Notes: generated by a model not told the origin, from the sequence alone. A stretch of 62,626 bases of DNA from Acidocella aminolytica 101 = DSM 11237 (GCF_900129125.1 NZ_FQVJ01000024.1:1-62626), one strand, 5' to 3'; counted from the first letter of the stretch, positions 18,153 through 26,425 are shown. Made by a program: numbers and translations.

Positions 18153-18982
18153 TTTCTTTCCCCCGCAACGCTGGCAAGCGCCGCCTTTAGCACCTGGAAG
18201 CAGACTTTCGCCGTGTGCTCGTCCGGTGTGAAGCCGGATACCATTTGTTCGTATGGATGGATGTAGTTGCGAAAGTCCCGAAGGCCGTGACTGAACTTCT
18301 TCACGTCCGGCTTCAGCAACCCAGCCTCGCACGCGACATCTATGAATTGCGCGAGGCTCCATTCGTGAAAACGCTTCACGCTGCCGTCAACGGCCTTCGG
18401 ACTGGCCGAAGCCCGATTGAAGTGCGCTGGTTCCTTCTGCGCCGCCCCGAGAAGGACGGCTTCGAGAACGCTGCCGCACAGGAAGATGGTGGAGAGATAC
18501 GCGCCCGCGCCCATCGCCGCCCGCGCTTCGTTTAGGCGGCTCTCGATGATCGGCACGGCCATCGCCTCAATCGGCAGTTTCTGGATGTTGGGAATCGAAA
18601 ATTCGCTATGCAGAAAATCGTCAACGGTCTGGGTCGGTTTTGCAGGCGCGCGCACCCCTGAAAGACGCGCGATGATGCCGCGCGACTTTTCGAGAACGGA
18701 CGCCTCGGTGTCCCGATTGTTCAGGGTGCAGTCGGCCTCATAGGCATCCAGCATCTCCCCCAGCACTTTCCCGACCAGAACATCAGGCTCCTGTTCCCAG
18801 AAAGCCCGCATTTTCTTGGCCTTGGATGTTCCGTAAGTCTGATACTTCTGGCTGTGAATGTTGACCCGGTGGCGATTGAAAAATTCGCCGAAGGCCGCAT
18901 CGGAATAGTCCAGGACATAGCCGCTTTGCATCCCGAGCAATCTCTCAAAATAGCGTTTTTCGATGTCGGTGAGGCTGCTCAT
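18149..18982 (-). CDS. AbiJ-like N-terminal domain plus HEPN-like domain (defence operon, gene 3)
   Basis: The protein has 277 residues. Its first 90 residues (YVLDYSDAAFGEFF, then YGTSKAKKMRAFWEQEPD) resemble the AbiJ N-terminal domains found in abortive-infection proteins. The C-terminal half contains RDFRNYIH near 238, which fits the Rx4-6H motif of HEPN ribonucleases. It overlaps both neighbours by four bases (ATGA at each end). An RNase or sensor subunit that acts when restriction fails is possible; both assignments are from memory of the families. Confidence 0.55.
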   Translation of the reverse strand: MSSLTDIEKRYFERLLGMQSGYVLDYSDAAFGEFFNRHRVNIHSQKYQTYGTSKAKKMRAFWEQEPDVLVGKVLGEMLDAYEADCTLNNRDTEASVLEKSRGIIARLSGVRAPAKPTQTVDDFLHSEFSIPNIQKLPIEAMAVPIIESRLNEARAAMGAGAYLSTIFLCGSVLEAVLLGAAQKEPAHFNRASASPKAVDGSVKRFHEWSLAQFIDVACEAGLLKPDVKKFSHGLRDFRNYIHPYEQMVSGFTPDEHTAKVCFQVLKAALASVAGERK

Positions 18983-21759
18983 GCCGCTCCCACCTTTCGT
19001 TTCTTCGCTGAGCCTGCCCCGGCGGTCATCTTCGTATATAGCTCGAATAGCTTTTCCAGTCGCTCGGTGTCGTTGCGGAAGTGACGGCCGATATAGATGC
19101 GCTCCAACACTTCGTCGTTGCGCTCATGGGCGTCGCGCAGATCGGCGGGCATGTCGTCTGGGTCGTAAAGGTCGGCGATGGTCGCCGGGAAATGCGCCTC
19201 GCGCGCCAACAGGATGTCCTCGGCGCAACGGGTTAGGTCGGCCTTGTTCTTCTCGGTCAGCGTGGGAACGGGAAAGGTGTTCCAGCCAAGCGTGTTGGAA
19301 TAACGGATGCGTGTCTCAAGCTGCCCGCAGACGGTGGTGATCCAAACAAGATGTAGCCGCGAGGCAATCAGCGCGAGATTCCAAAGGGGGGCGTCGTATA
19401 AGGCGAATGCCAGGTTCGTTAGAGTGGTATGCGCATCAACGATTCCAGCGGGCAAATACGGGCGACGCTCGGACGAAACGCTAGGCACGACGATTGCGTG
19501 GGAACTTCCGATGCGCATCAATTTGAGCTGATGGGGACGCTTGGCGAGAATAGTTCGTGCGCCCTTATCAGGGCTTGCCAACCGTAGTGCCCGGACCGCT
19601 TCAATACGCTCATGTAAGGCCGGAATCTGTTGCGCCTCATCAAGATTCTTGTCTTCTATCCAGATGCAAAATCGTAATCCGCCATTGATAAAATCCTGTG
19701 ATCCATAGATACAACGAATAAATCTGTCCCTCTGCGCATTGGTCAAGCCAATCGCATTGAGCTCGTCTCTGCTCAACAACAAGTGGCCGCCATCGCTCGG
19801 CTTGTTGCCAAACTCCATGATACCGAGAGCTGAAATGGGATTGTTACTCTTCTCAACAATTACGCGCGCGCCAACGGTCAAGTAAGGCGTAATTGACGCG
19901 CCTTCGCGCAGAACAACGTGGCCGTCCTCCCGATGTTCATACAGCCGCCGCAGCGCATTTCTTGGGGCACCAATGCCGACCACGGCCACCGTGACACCCG
20001 CGTTGTAGCTGGCCAAGTTCGCCCACTTAAACGAAGTGTAGGCGAAAAGAATGTCGCAGCCCGCGCTGTACAAGATAGGCCATAGGATCGGCACTGACTG
20101 TCCTTGGCAAATGGAGTTGGTACTGACAAAACTCGCGGCACCACCCGCATTGGCTATGTAGTCAGCCGCTTTGATGAACCAGCCTGCTACATAATCCAAA
20201 AAGCCCGCCGAACTGGTACGGCCATTTACCACGCTGCGAATATCGGCCTTCTGCTCGACAGTCTGCCAAGTGTTACCCAAATAAGGTGGATTCCCGCAGA
20301 TATACGTTTCCCCACCCTCATTCTCGAAGTCGATCTGGGGCTGATCGAGCGGGGTGTGAAACAGGTCATCGGCATGGTGCTTCACGCCGGTCCCGGTCGG
20401 CGGACAGATGCTCAGCCAGTCAAGTCGAAGCGCGTTGCCGCAGGTGATCCAGTTTTCTTTGTTGAGCGGCAGGAACTCGGCCAGCGCCAGCTTCTGCCCG
20501 CGATACAGCACGTCCGCTTGGTACTCGGCGATGATGAGCGCCAGCCGCGCGACCTCGGCGGGGAAGTCGCGCAGTTCGATGCCGCGAAAATTGGTCAGCG
20601 GGATCTCGGATGCGCGGTCGGCTTCCCCGCGCCGTTTGTTGATCTCGGCCTCGATAGCCCGCATTTCCTTGTAGGCGATGACGAGGAAATTGCCGCTGCC
20701 GCATGCAGGATCGAACACCCTGATCCGCGCCATGCGCCGCCGCAGGTTCAGCAGCATCCGGCTGTTGTCGCCGGCTTCCTCAAGCCGTGCGCGCAGGTCG
20801 TCGAGGAACAGTGGGTTCAGGACTTTGAGGATGTTTGGAACGCTGGTGTAGTGCATTCCCAGCGCGCCGCGCTCATCATCGTCTGCCACGGCCTGGATCA
20901 TCGAGCCGAAAATGTCGGGGTTGATCTTCCTCCAGTCGAGGCCGCCTATATGGAGAAGGTAGGAGCGCGCGATCCTACTGAAGCGCGGCACAGCTGGGCT
21001 ACCGGAGAACAGGCCGCCGTTCACATAAGGGAACACATCCGCCCAGCGCGGCAGCTTCGCGATCGCCCGCTGGGCGATGGGCGTGTTCATGGCGCGGAAC
21101 AGTTCGCCAATCACCTCATGGGTGTTGGACGAGTCCCGCGCGCTCATCTGCTCGATGGTGGCAGTGAACAGACCCTCACCGTTGAAGATGTCGGTGTCCT
21201 CCGCGAAGAAGCAGAAGATCAGCCGGGCCATGAAATGGTTCATGTCGGGGCGGCGGTCGGCCGTGCCCCAGTCGGGGTTATCCTTCAACAACTCCACATA
21301 CAGTCGGTTCAGGCGGCTGGTGGCGCGAATATCGAACGAGCTTTCGCGCACCTGCTTGACGGTGGTGATCCCGGCCAGCGGCAGGAAGAAGCCGAAACGG
21401 TTGGGGAAGTCGGCATAGGCGCAGGCAACCGTCTCGCCGGACTCCAACTCCTCGGCCTCGAAACCGTCGCCATCGGTGGCGAGGATAAATCTCGGCTTGG
21501 CCTTCGCCGTGGCGGGACTAGTACGAAGCCCGGCAAGGGTCTGCGTTACCGCGCCGTGTGCGGCGACAGCGATATGGATGTTGCTCCGCTGGAGGACGCC
21601 GCCCGGCAGATCGGATGCGTTGGTCGATCCGGTGCGCAGCCGTTTGATCGTAGTGTCCTTGTTCCCGAACGCGGCCAGGAACTGATACGGAAACTCGGCT
21701 GGGTCGAAGGGCCTTTCCGCAAGCTCGCTCACGGCTTCCTCAATCTCAACCGCGTTCAT
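18979..21759 (-). CDS. MmeI-like adenine-specific DNA methyltransferase (defence operon, gene 2)
   Basis: The protein has 926 residues. SAM-binding motif I FDPACGSGNFL lies near 353 and catalytic motif IV GNPPY near 490, so N6-adenine methylation is expected. The C-terminal 350 residues would be the target-recognition region. The N-terminal layout resembles type IIL (MmeI-like) enzymes, but where those carry a D...ExK nuclease site this protein has LPGGVLQRSNIHIAVAAHG, with no acidic pair or lysine. It may therefore methylate only, leaving cleavage to a partner. It overlaps the HTH gene by four bases. Confidence 0.82.
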   Translation of the reverse strand: MNAVEIEEAVSELAERPFDPAEFPYQFLAAFGNKDTTIKRLRTGSTNASDLPGGVLQRSNIHIAVAAHGAVTQTLAGLRTSPATAKAKPRFILATDGDGFEAEELESGETVACAYADFPNRFGFFLPLAGITTVKQVRESSFDIRATSRLNRLYVELLKDNPDWGTADRRPDMNHFMARLIFCFFAEDTDIFNGEGLFTATIEQMSARDSSNTHEVIGELFRAMNTPIAQRAIAKLPRWADVFPYVNGGLFSGSPAVPRFSRIARSYLLHIGGLDWRKINPDIFGSMIQAVADDDERGALGMHYTSVPNILKVLNPLFLDDLRARLEEAGDNSRMLLNLRRRMARIRVFDPACGSGNFLVIAYKEMRAIEAEINKRRGEADRASEIPLTNFRGIELRDFPAEVARLALIIAEYQADVLYRGQKLALAEFLPLNKENWITCGNALRLDWLSICPPTGTGVKHHADDLFHTPLDQPQIDFENEGGETYICGNPPYLGNTWQTVEQKADIRSVVNGRTSSAGFLDYVAGWFIKAADYIANAGGAASFVSTNSICQGQSVPILWPILYSAGCDILFAYTSFKWANLASYNAGVTVAVVGIGAPRNALRRLYEHREDGHVVLREGASITPYLTVGARVIVEKSNNPISALGIMEFGNKPSDGGHLLLSRDELNAIGLTNAQRDRFIRCIYGSQDFINGGLRFCIWIEDKNLDEAQQIPALHERIEAVRALRLASPDKGARTILAKRPHQLKLMRIGSSHAIVVPSVSSERRPYLPAGIVDAHTTLTNLAFALYDAPLWNLALIASRLHLVWITTVCGQLETRIRYSNTLGWNTFPVPTLTEKNKADLTRCAEDILLAREAHFPATIADLYDPDDMPADLRDAHERNDEVLERIYIGRHFRNDTERLEKLFELYTKMTAGAGSAKKRKVGAA

Positions 21760-22049
21760 GACTCGCCGCTCTCTTCACCTGCGACGGCGTGGAAAGGCTC
21801 GACTTCGATCTCGTCCGCTCGCCGCATGACCTCGGCCAGTTCGTGGTCGAGTTGCCGGATCAGCCATTCGCGAGCTGGCGTGCCGAACGCCTTTTCCAGA
21901 CGGACGGCCATCTCGGGCGAAATACCAGACCGGGCGTTCAGCAGATTGCTAAGGGTCTGCCGATCCACACCAAGAATACGGGCGGCGTCAGTGACGCTCA
22001 GCCCGTTCTTTTCAAGGCAATCTTGTCGGACCATCGTTCCTGGGTGCAT
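21756..22049 (-). CDS. HigA-family HTH regulator heading the defence operon
   Basis: The protein has 97 residues. It begins MHPGTMVRQDCLEKNGLSV and contains an XRE helix-turn-helix (VTDAARILGVDRQTLSNLLN). No toxin gene accompanies it; instead its stop overlaps the methylase start. It probably acts as a controller protein that delays expression of the operon, as C-proteins do in restriction-modification systems. A palindrome at 22073-22090, 24 bases upstream, is the likely operator. Confidence 0.75.
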   Translation of the reverse strand: MHPGTMVRQDCLEKNGLSVTDAARILGVDRQTLSNLLNARSGISPEMAVRLEKAFGTPAREWLIRQLDHELAEVMRRADEIEVEPFHAVAGEESGES

Positions 22050-22072
22050 CGCCTTCGTCTTGCATCGAATCT

Positions 22073-22090
22073 CTATTCAAAATTGTATAG
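22073..22090 (-). promoter_or_regulatory. Operator palindrome of the defence operon
   Basis: CTATTCAA-AA-TTGTATAG is an inverted repeat with one mismatch, directly before the HTH gene. It contains the TTGTATAG/TATACAA half-site shared with the promoters of higBA and of the toxin-antitoxin pair at 26645. Confidence 0.5.
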
Positions 22091-22167
22091 TGACAATCGA
22101 CACTCGACAATGGGTTATGGTCGCAAATCGCCCCTTTCCTTACGTCGCGAAATAATATTTTTTATAT

Positions 22168-23229
22168 TTACCGTCCCGCCGTCGCACGTCGTGCCTGCCG
22201 CTCCTGCTCGGGCTGGTCGGCTCGTTCCGCCCGCCGGATTTCCGCGCCGCTCTCGGCCGCACGCTGCCAGTAGCCGCGCGCTTGGTCGCCCGCCTGGCTG
22301 TCAGCCCGGCCGGTGATCTGCCCTGCCTTCTGCTCGGCACGCAGCGCCATCAGATACCCGGAAATCTTCTCGGCATCCGCAGCCGCCCGGAATATCTCGC
22401 GCGGCTCTTGCTGCAAGGCTTTGATCCAGCTTCCGACATACGCCGCATGCTGGCCCGGATCATGGCCGATCCCCAGCTTGTCCGCGATCATCAGCGAGGC
22501 AATCTCCGCCCTTAACTCCTCCCGCGCATAGGCTTCTGATCCGAACGGTGTGCCAAGGTCAGGCCGGTTCAGCCGCGAGGGGTGGCCTGTCGCGTGCCCC
22601 AGCTCATGCAGGGCCGTGCTGTAAAACCGATCCGCCGTCTTGAACTGCTCGCGCTCCGGCATCGTGACCCGATCCTGTGCCACGGTGTAAAAGGCCCGGT
22701 CGCCGGGCCGGTAGATGATTGGCACCCCGGAATGGGTCATGATCTGCTCGGCCGCCGCGTGCCGTTCCCACTCCGCCAAAGCGGGCCGGGCCTCGATCTT
22801 CGGCATGCCAGCGATCTGCTCGGCATTGAACACCACGGCCGAAAACACGCGCGGGCGTTCCAGCTCGACGCTGCGATAAATCTGGTTGCCCTCGGCATCC
22901 TTCACCGGCCGGCCTTGCTCGTCCTTCACCGGCACCCGGTCAAACTTCTTGAAATACTGGATCAGCGTGCCCTTTTCGCCCTTCATCACCTGGGCATCGA
23001 GGCTCTGTGCCTGCTTGTAGGTGGTCCAACGCGGATCGCTGTAGCCCTTCGCCTCAGCCACCGTCATCAGCCAGATTGCGTTGCCGCCCTGGTAATCCTT
23101 GCCGGTGGTCGCGTTGTAGGGAATGAACCGGAGGCCGCTGGGCTCCCACGGTTTCACCCAGGGCGCGGTGCCATCCTCCAACTGCTTGACGATCGAGGCG
23201 GCAACCGTCTGGGCATAATCACCGGCCAT
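22168..23229 (-). CDS. ardC: ArdC-like ssDNA-binding antirestriction protein
   Basis: The protein has 353 residues. The N-terminal ArdC domain (about 1-130) contains PWVKPWEPSG and GKDYQGGNAIWL. A zincin metallopeptidase domain follows with HELGHATGH near 210. The last 60 residues are a low-complexity Ala/Arg/Gln tail that includes YWQRAAESGA. The ATG at 23229 overlaps the small upstream gene by 11 bases. ArdC protects incoming plasmid DNA from host restriction during conjugation. It is clustered with maintenance genes. Confidence 0.88.
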   Translation of the reverse strand: MAGDYAQTVAASIVKQLEDGTAPWVKPWEPSGLRFIPYNATTGKDYQGGNAIWLMTVAEAKGYSDPRWTTYKQAQSLDAQVMKGEKGTLIQYFKKFDRVPVKDEQGRPVKDAEGNQIYRSVELERPRVFSAVVFNAEQIAGMPKIEARPALAEWERHAAAEQIMTHSGVPIIYRPGDRAFYTVAQDRVTMPEREQFKTADRFYSTALHELGHATGHPSRLNRPDLGTPFGSEAYAREELRAEIASLMIADKLGIGHDPGQHAAYVGSWIKALQQEPREIFRAAADAEKISGYLMALRAEQKAGQITGRADSQAGDQARGYWQRAAESGAEIRRAERADQPEQERQARRATAGR

Positions 23230-23407
23230 CGGTCGCCTCGTTCGTGTTCTCCACGTCCGCATTGGACTCCCAGGCGTCGGCTTCATCGAGTGCGGTTTCC
23301 TCGACCAGCCCCAGCCGATCGACATCGGCCGGATCGATCTCGACCATGAAGCCCGGCCGCATCAGATCGGCCAGATCGCGCGAGATGATTGGTTTCTTCG
23401 GTTTCAT
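23219..23407 (-). CDS. Small hypothetical protein upstream of ardC
   Basis: The protein has 62 residues, starting MKPKKPIISRDLADLMRPG and then strongly acidic. The ATG at 23407 follows a purine-rich stretch (GGAGGAGGAGAG). It overlaps ardC by 11 bases, so the two are cotranslated. No known motif is visible. A small acidic protein next to an antirestriction gene could itself be a DNA mimic, which is speculative. Confidence 0.55.
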   Translation of the reverse strand: MKPKKPIISRDLADLMRPGFMVEIDPADVDRLGLVEETALDEADAWESNADVENTNEATDGR

Positions 23408-23492
23408 CGCTCTCCTCCTCCTCAACGTGCTCTGTATCGCCCGGCGCGAAAGGCCGGCCCTTCGCTGGCCCCCTGCCCTTCCCCGGCGTGCC

Positions 23493-23675
23493 CTAGCGCT
23501 CGAATTGCCGGGTCGCGGCCTCGCTCTCGGCCGCGTGCTGCCAATAGGCCCGCGCCAGGGCTACGTGGCTTCGCAAGCCAAATCTGTTGCGAAGAACATC
23601 GATCTGATCGGGATCGTCTGACGTATTCGGATAGGTGTAGCCGTGCGGCTCTCGATCTTCCGCCATGCCCGCCAA
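23493..23675 (-). pseudogene. Truncated Fic/VbhT-type toxin, N-terminal remnant
   Basis: The 60-residue frame contains YTYPNTSDDPDQIDVLRNRF, like the start of Fic/VbhT toxins (YxYPGTxVLxNKLGI). It then breaks off into ARAYWQHAAESEAATRQFER. No HPFxxGNGR Fic motif follows. It sits 14 bases after the VbhA-like antitoxin gene, where vbhT would be expected. Its tail resembles YWQRAAESGA in the ArdC tail, so recombination may have replaced the Fic body. Confidence 0.6.
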
Positions 23676-23689
23676 CCAAACCGGGCGCC

Positions 23690-23893
23690 TTAGCGCCCGG
23701 CCTCGATCGCGGCGATCATCAAGCGATCCAGCTCGGCCATGTCGATCTCGCCCCGGATAAACCGCTCGTTTGCAGCCTCAAGCACTGGATCATGAACATA
23801 GCCCTGGCGGATATTCGCCGCGCGAGCCTGCTCAATCGCATGCCGGCGCCGCGTCATTTCAGCTTCCGAAATCCTGCTGACAAGCTGATCCAT
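23690..23893 (-). CDS. VbhA-like antitoxin
   Basis: The protein has 67 residues. The pattern ISEAEMTRRRHAIEQARAAN followed by a short second helix (PVLEAANERFIRGEIDMAEL) matches the small helical VbhA antitoxins that block the ATP site of Fic toxins. The ATG at 23893 has AAAGGA at a good distance. Its toxin appears truncated, so the antitoxin may survive as protection against Fic toxins of other plasmids. Confidence 0.7.
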   Translation of the reverse strand: MDQLVSRISEAEMTRRRHAIEQARAANIRQGYVHDPVLEAANERFIRGEIDMAELDRLMIAAIEAGR

Positions 23894-23958
23894 CGCGCCG
23901 CGTCCTTTCTCCACCGAAGTTAAGAATTAAGGAAAAATGCAGTAAAATTCAAGAGATT

Positions 23959-24369
23959 TCAACTATTCATCCCGGCTTTGCGAATATCCGTCTTGGTAAA
24001 ATCATCGCCTTTGAACAGCAGCGCCGCGCGGTAGGATTTGGCGGCGCCATAGGCAAAGCAATCGCCCATGTTCAAGGCGGCCGGATGCCGCCCCTTCCCG
24101 AAATCGGCATAAGCCTGGATCGCCAGATCATACTCACGCTCACCGAGAGAAATGACCTCGATGCCGAGGGCACTCATAAAGCTCTTCACCTTTTGCCGGG
24201 CGCCGTCCATCGAAAGCCCGAAGCTGCGGCAGAGCCCGGCTGTGGCCTCCCACATGGCAACCGGTGAGACGAGACGGGTGCGTTCCTGGGCCAGAAGATC
24301 CGCCAACATATCCGCATCCTCCTCGCCGGCGATCATGGCGATCAGGGCAGAGGCATCGATGAAGATCAT
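23959..24369 (-). CDS. vapC: VapC-family PIN-domain toxin
   Basis: The protein has 136 residues. It begins MIFIDASALIAMIAGE with the first catalytic Asp. Further PIN acidic residues lie in MWEATAGL, in NMGDCFAYGAA and in GDDFTKTDI. These toxins cleave tRNA or rRNA. The ATG overlaps the vapB stop by four bases. Confidence 0.92.
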   Translation of the reverse strand: MIFIDASALIAMIAGEEDADMLADLLAQERTRLVSPVAMWEATAGLCRSFGLSMDGARQKVKSFMSALGIEVISLGEREYDLAIQAYADFGKGRHPAALNMGDCFAYGAAKSYRAALLFKGDDFTKTDIRKAGMNS

Positions 24370-24608
24370 TCCCCCTCCCCAGACAGTTCATCGAAAAATG
24401 CCTTGTCTGCCTTCAAGCCTGTAGGCGGCGGCAGCGGATTGGCCTCGCGCCACTCGCGCAGGCGCTCGCGCAAGGGCTTTGCTTCGCGGGTCCGGTCAAG
24501 CTCGGCCTGCACGGCGATCCGCACGGCATCCTGTTTGGTTAGGCCGCGCTCTTTCGCCAGCTTGGCGACAAGCTCGGCGGTCGCATCATCGCGGATGTAA
24601 AGCGGCAT
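24366..24608 (-). CDS. vapB: VapB-family antitoxin
   Basis: The protein has 80 residues. It starts MPLYIRDDATAELVAKLAKE with a ribbon-helix-helix-type DNA-binding region. The C-terminal tail (AFFDELSGEGE) would wrap the toxin. It precedes vapC with a four-base overlap, the standard order. It should autorepress its promoter in the AT-rich stretch just upstream (24609-24665). Confidence 0.9.
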   Translation of the reverse strand: MPLYIRDDATAELVAKLAKERGLTKQDAVRIAVQAELDRTREAKPLRERLREWREANPLPPPTGLKADKAFFDELSGEGE

Positions 24609-24674
24609 GGGCGCCTCTTGATATCCAAATATCTATTTTTGAATATCTTGATATCTTACGAATAGCAAGGTTAT

Positions 24675-25388
24675 TCACAAGAAAATTGCCCGCTCGACCG
24701 CCAGAACAAGAAACACCAGCGCCGCCCCTACGGCCAGAGTCCAAAGCTGGCGTGTGCGGGTTGGCTTCCGTCGCCTCATGCGTCGGCTGTGCGCGGCGGA
24801 CAGGGCTGCCTGCCGCGATTGCCCCCGGAACCTCGCCAGGGTCTCCAACGCCGCCAGGGCGCGGCCAGAGGCCGCCCCTGCCCTCATCATCTCCATGATC
24901 GCACTCGTGAGCGGAATCATGCCCGGCACTGGCCCGCCGGCAAGCCGCACATGCCCGGCCAGGATGACCAGCGGCCGGACGGGCACTTGTGCCACCCGGC
25001 GGATCACGTCGCGGTGGGTCTCGTTCTGCAAAAGCGGGTTATAGACACTCTGCGCGGCGCCATCCGGCTTTTTCAGAGTCCAATGATGGGCATCGGCGTG
25101 CCCCATCAACTCACCGCGCCAGGTCTTTGTTTCGAGGCAATAGAGGCAATCGCCGGCCGCCGCGACATGATCGATCTGATGCGTGCCGCGCTGATCCTGC
25201 AAGGTGATGTCGTGGATCGCGGGCACCCCTGCCCGCTCCAACGCTCGCGCGACACGCTTCTCCCCGGCCGCACCAGCGCGCTGTGCATGGGTCTCTGTGG
25301 CTTCGTCGCCGGGGTGCGTGATGATCGCAGCCGCTGCCGCGCCGGTCGCCACCATGCCACTCACCAGCTCGACCAGAAAAACAATCAT
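24675..25388 (-). CDS. Membrane-anchored NERD nuclease-related protein
   Basis: The protein has 237 residues. Hydrophobic segments lie at both ends (about 3-24 and 212-234). A NERD domain between them has GEKRVARAL, then HQIDH with Asp73 and ETK with Glu86/Lys88, matching the D...ExK arrangement of this nuclease-like fold. NERD proteins often accompany plasmids, but their role is unsettled. It is flanked by vapBC and the par genes. Both membrane anchors suggest a role at the cell envelope, perhaps on incoming DNA. Confidence 0.72.
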   Translation of the reverse strand: MIVFLVELVSGMVATGAAAAAIITHPGDEATETHAQRAGAAGEKRVARALERAGVPAIHDITLQDQRGTHQIDHVAAAGDCLYCLETKTWRGELMGHADAHHWTLKKPDGAAQSVYNPLLQNETHRDVIRRVAQVPVRPLVILAGHVRLAGGPVPGMIPLTSAIMEMMRAGAASGRALAALETLARFRGQSRQAALSAAHSRRMRRRKPTRTRQLWTLAVGAALVFLVLAVERAIFL

Positions 25389-25392
25389 GCTG

Positions 25393-25406
25393 CCATGTTT
25401 ACATGG
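25393..25406. repeat. Palindromic CATGTTTACATG site, copy 1
   Basis: CCATGTTTACATGG lies just upstream of the NERD gene and after the parA partner gene. Related sites occur at 25798, 26423, 26547 and 27304. Candidate parS centromere or repressor site. Confidence 0.45.
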
Positions 25407-25427
25407 TGACGTGTAAGTATGATTGCA

Positions 25428-25769
25428 CTACTCATCACGAACTTGCGGATAATTATATTTCACGAAAAGCAGGTTGAGGGCTTCGGCAACCAATCGCTCC
25501 TGTGGCACGCGCTTGCCCTTCTCGTCGCGCGTCCGAAAGCTGATTTCTTCCAGAGTTTCCCAATAGGCCGGGGGCAAATGGTGGGTCTTCGCGGTCTTAT
25601 TGGCCCGTGATGGCGGCACATAAGCCCCGCTTTGGTGTTCTGCACGCTGTTCCCGAGGGGCCGTAACGGCCGCGGCCTTCGGTTCCGTTGGTGCCTTGCC
25701 CACCGGCACGGTGGTTTCCGGCTCGCTGGTCTTGAGGGCAGATGCAAGAAGTGAGGGCTTCCGACTCAT
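25428..25769 (-). CDS. Small ParA partner, probable DNA-binding adaptor
   Basis: The protein has 113 residues. It starts with a 65-residue disordered Pro/Ala-rich region, followed by a compact end (LPPAYWETLEEISFRTRDEK, then VAEALNLLFVKYN) that could be a ribbon-helix-helix. It overlaps parA by four bases. Small RHH proteins such as ParG replace ParB in many plasmid partition systems. The ParB role is inferred from position. Confidence 0.6.
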   Translation of the reverse strand: MSRKPSLLASALKTSEPETTVPVGKAPTEPKAAAVTAPREQRAEHQSGAYVPPSRANKTAKTHHLPPAYWETLEEISFRTRDEKGKRVPQERLVAEALNLLFVKYNYPQVRDE

Positions 25770-26425
25770 GCTTTCATGCTTTCACGCTTATCTGTAACCA
25801 TGTTTCCTTGAGCTGTAAGGAACTCAAATAATTCGGAAATTTCGCGGGCTGCCCTTCCCTTGGGCTCATATTCTTGGGGTGACTGCCCTAATGCTGGCGC
25901 ATCCTCATAAGCTTTCAGGCGCGACATGTGGACCGGCGCAACTGGCACCTTGAAACGATCGGCAATAGCTGCGGCGTCCTCACTAGCTCGGCCGGCCGCG
26001 TTCGGATGAACTAGATTGAGCACCACAAAAGCCGGCGGACTCCCCGCCATGTCGAGCAAGCGCTTCAACGGCTCTAAGGTATCGATCGCGAAAATCTGGG
26101 CCTGGGTCGGTATCAGCACAATGTCAGCGTGCTTGGCGGCCTCAGTAGAGGCGCTGTCCATTTTCCCTGGCGTATCGATAAACACCCATTCCATCCCAAG
26201 TTTGCGATAGGCGTCGAGGGATCGGCGGATCGCGCCCGGCTGGATCGAGGCCACATCCGGCCCGTCTCCCTCACGGCGATCAAACCAATCGACGGCGTTG
26301 GTCTGCGGGTCGAGGTCCAGCAAGGCAGCCTTTTTCCCGGCCCGATGCGCAGCAACCGCAAGAGCGGTGGCAATCGTCGTTTTTCCGGTGCCGCCCTTTT
26401 GGGTGCAGAAAGCAACTGCAATCAT
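25766..26425 (-). CDS. parA: ParA-type partition ATPase
   Basis: The protein has 219 residues, the short form without an N-terminal HTH. The deviant Walker A CTQKGGTGKTT lies at 7-17, Walker A' is LLDLDPQ, and Walker B is VFIDTPG. It forms an operon with a small downstream partner. The start codon lies inside a CATGTTTACAC site (26423-26433), a position suited to autoregulation. Confidence 0.93.
   Translation of the reverse strand: MIAVAFCTQKGGTGKTTIATALAVAAHRAGKKAALLDLDPQTNAVDWFDRREGDGPDVASIQPGAIRRSLDAYRKLGMEWVFIDTPGKMDSASTEAAKHADIVLIPTQAQIFAIDTLEPLKRLLDMAGSPPAFVVLNLVHPNAAGRASEDAAAIADRFKVPVAPVHMSRLKAYEDAPALGQSPQEYEPKGRAAREISELFEFLTAQGNMVTDKRESMKA

Noticed and set aside
20104-22155. A 683-codon open frame antisense to the methylase
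   Set aside because: Methylase motifs I and IV lie on the other strand, and the antisense protein is rich in scattered His, Gly and Val without motifs.
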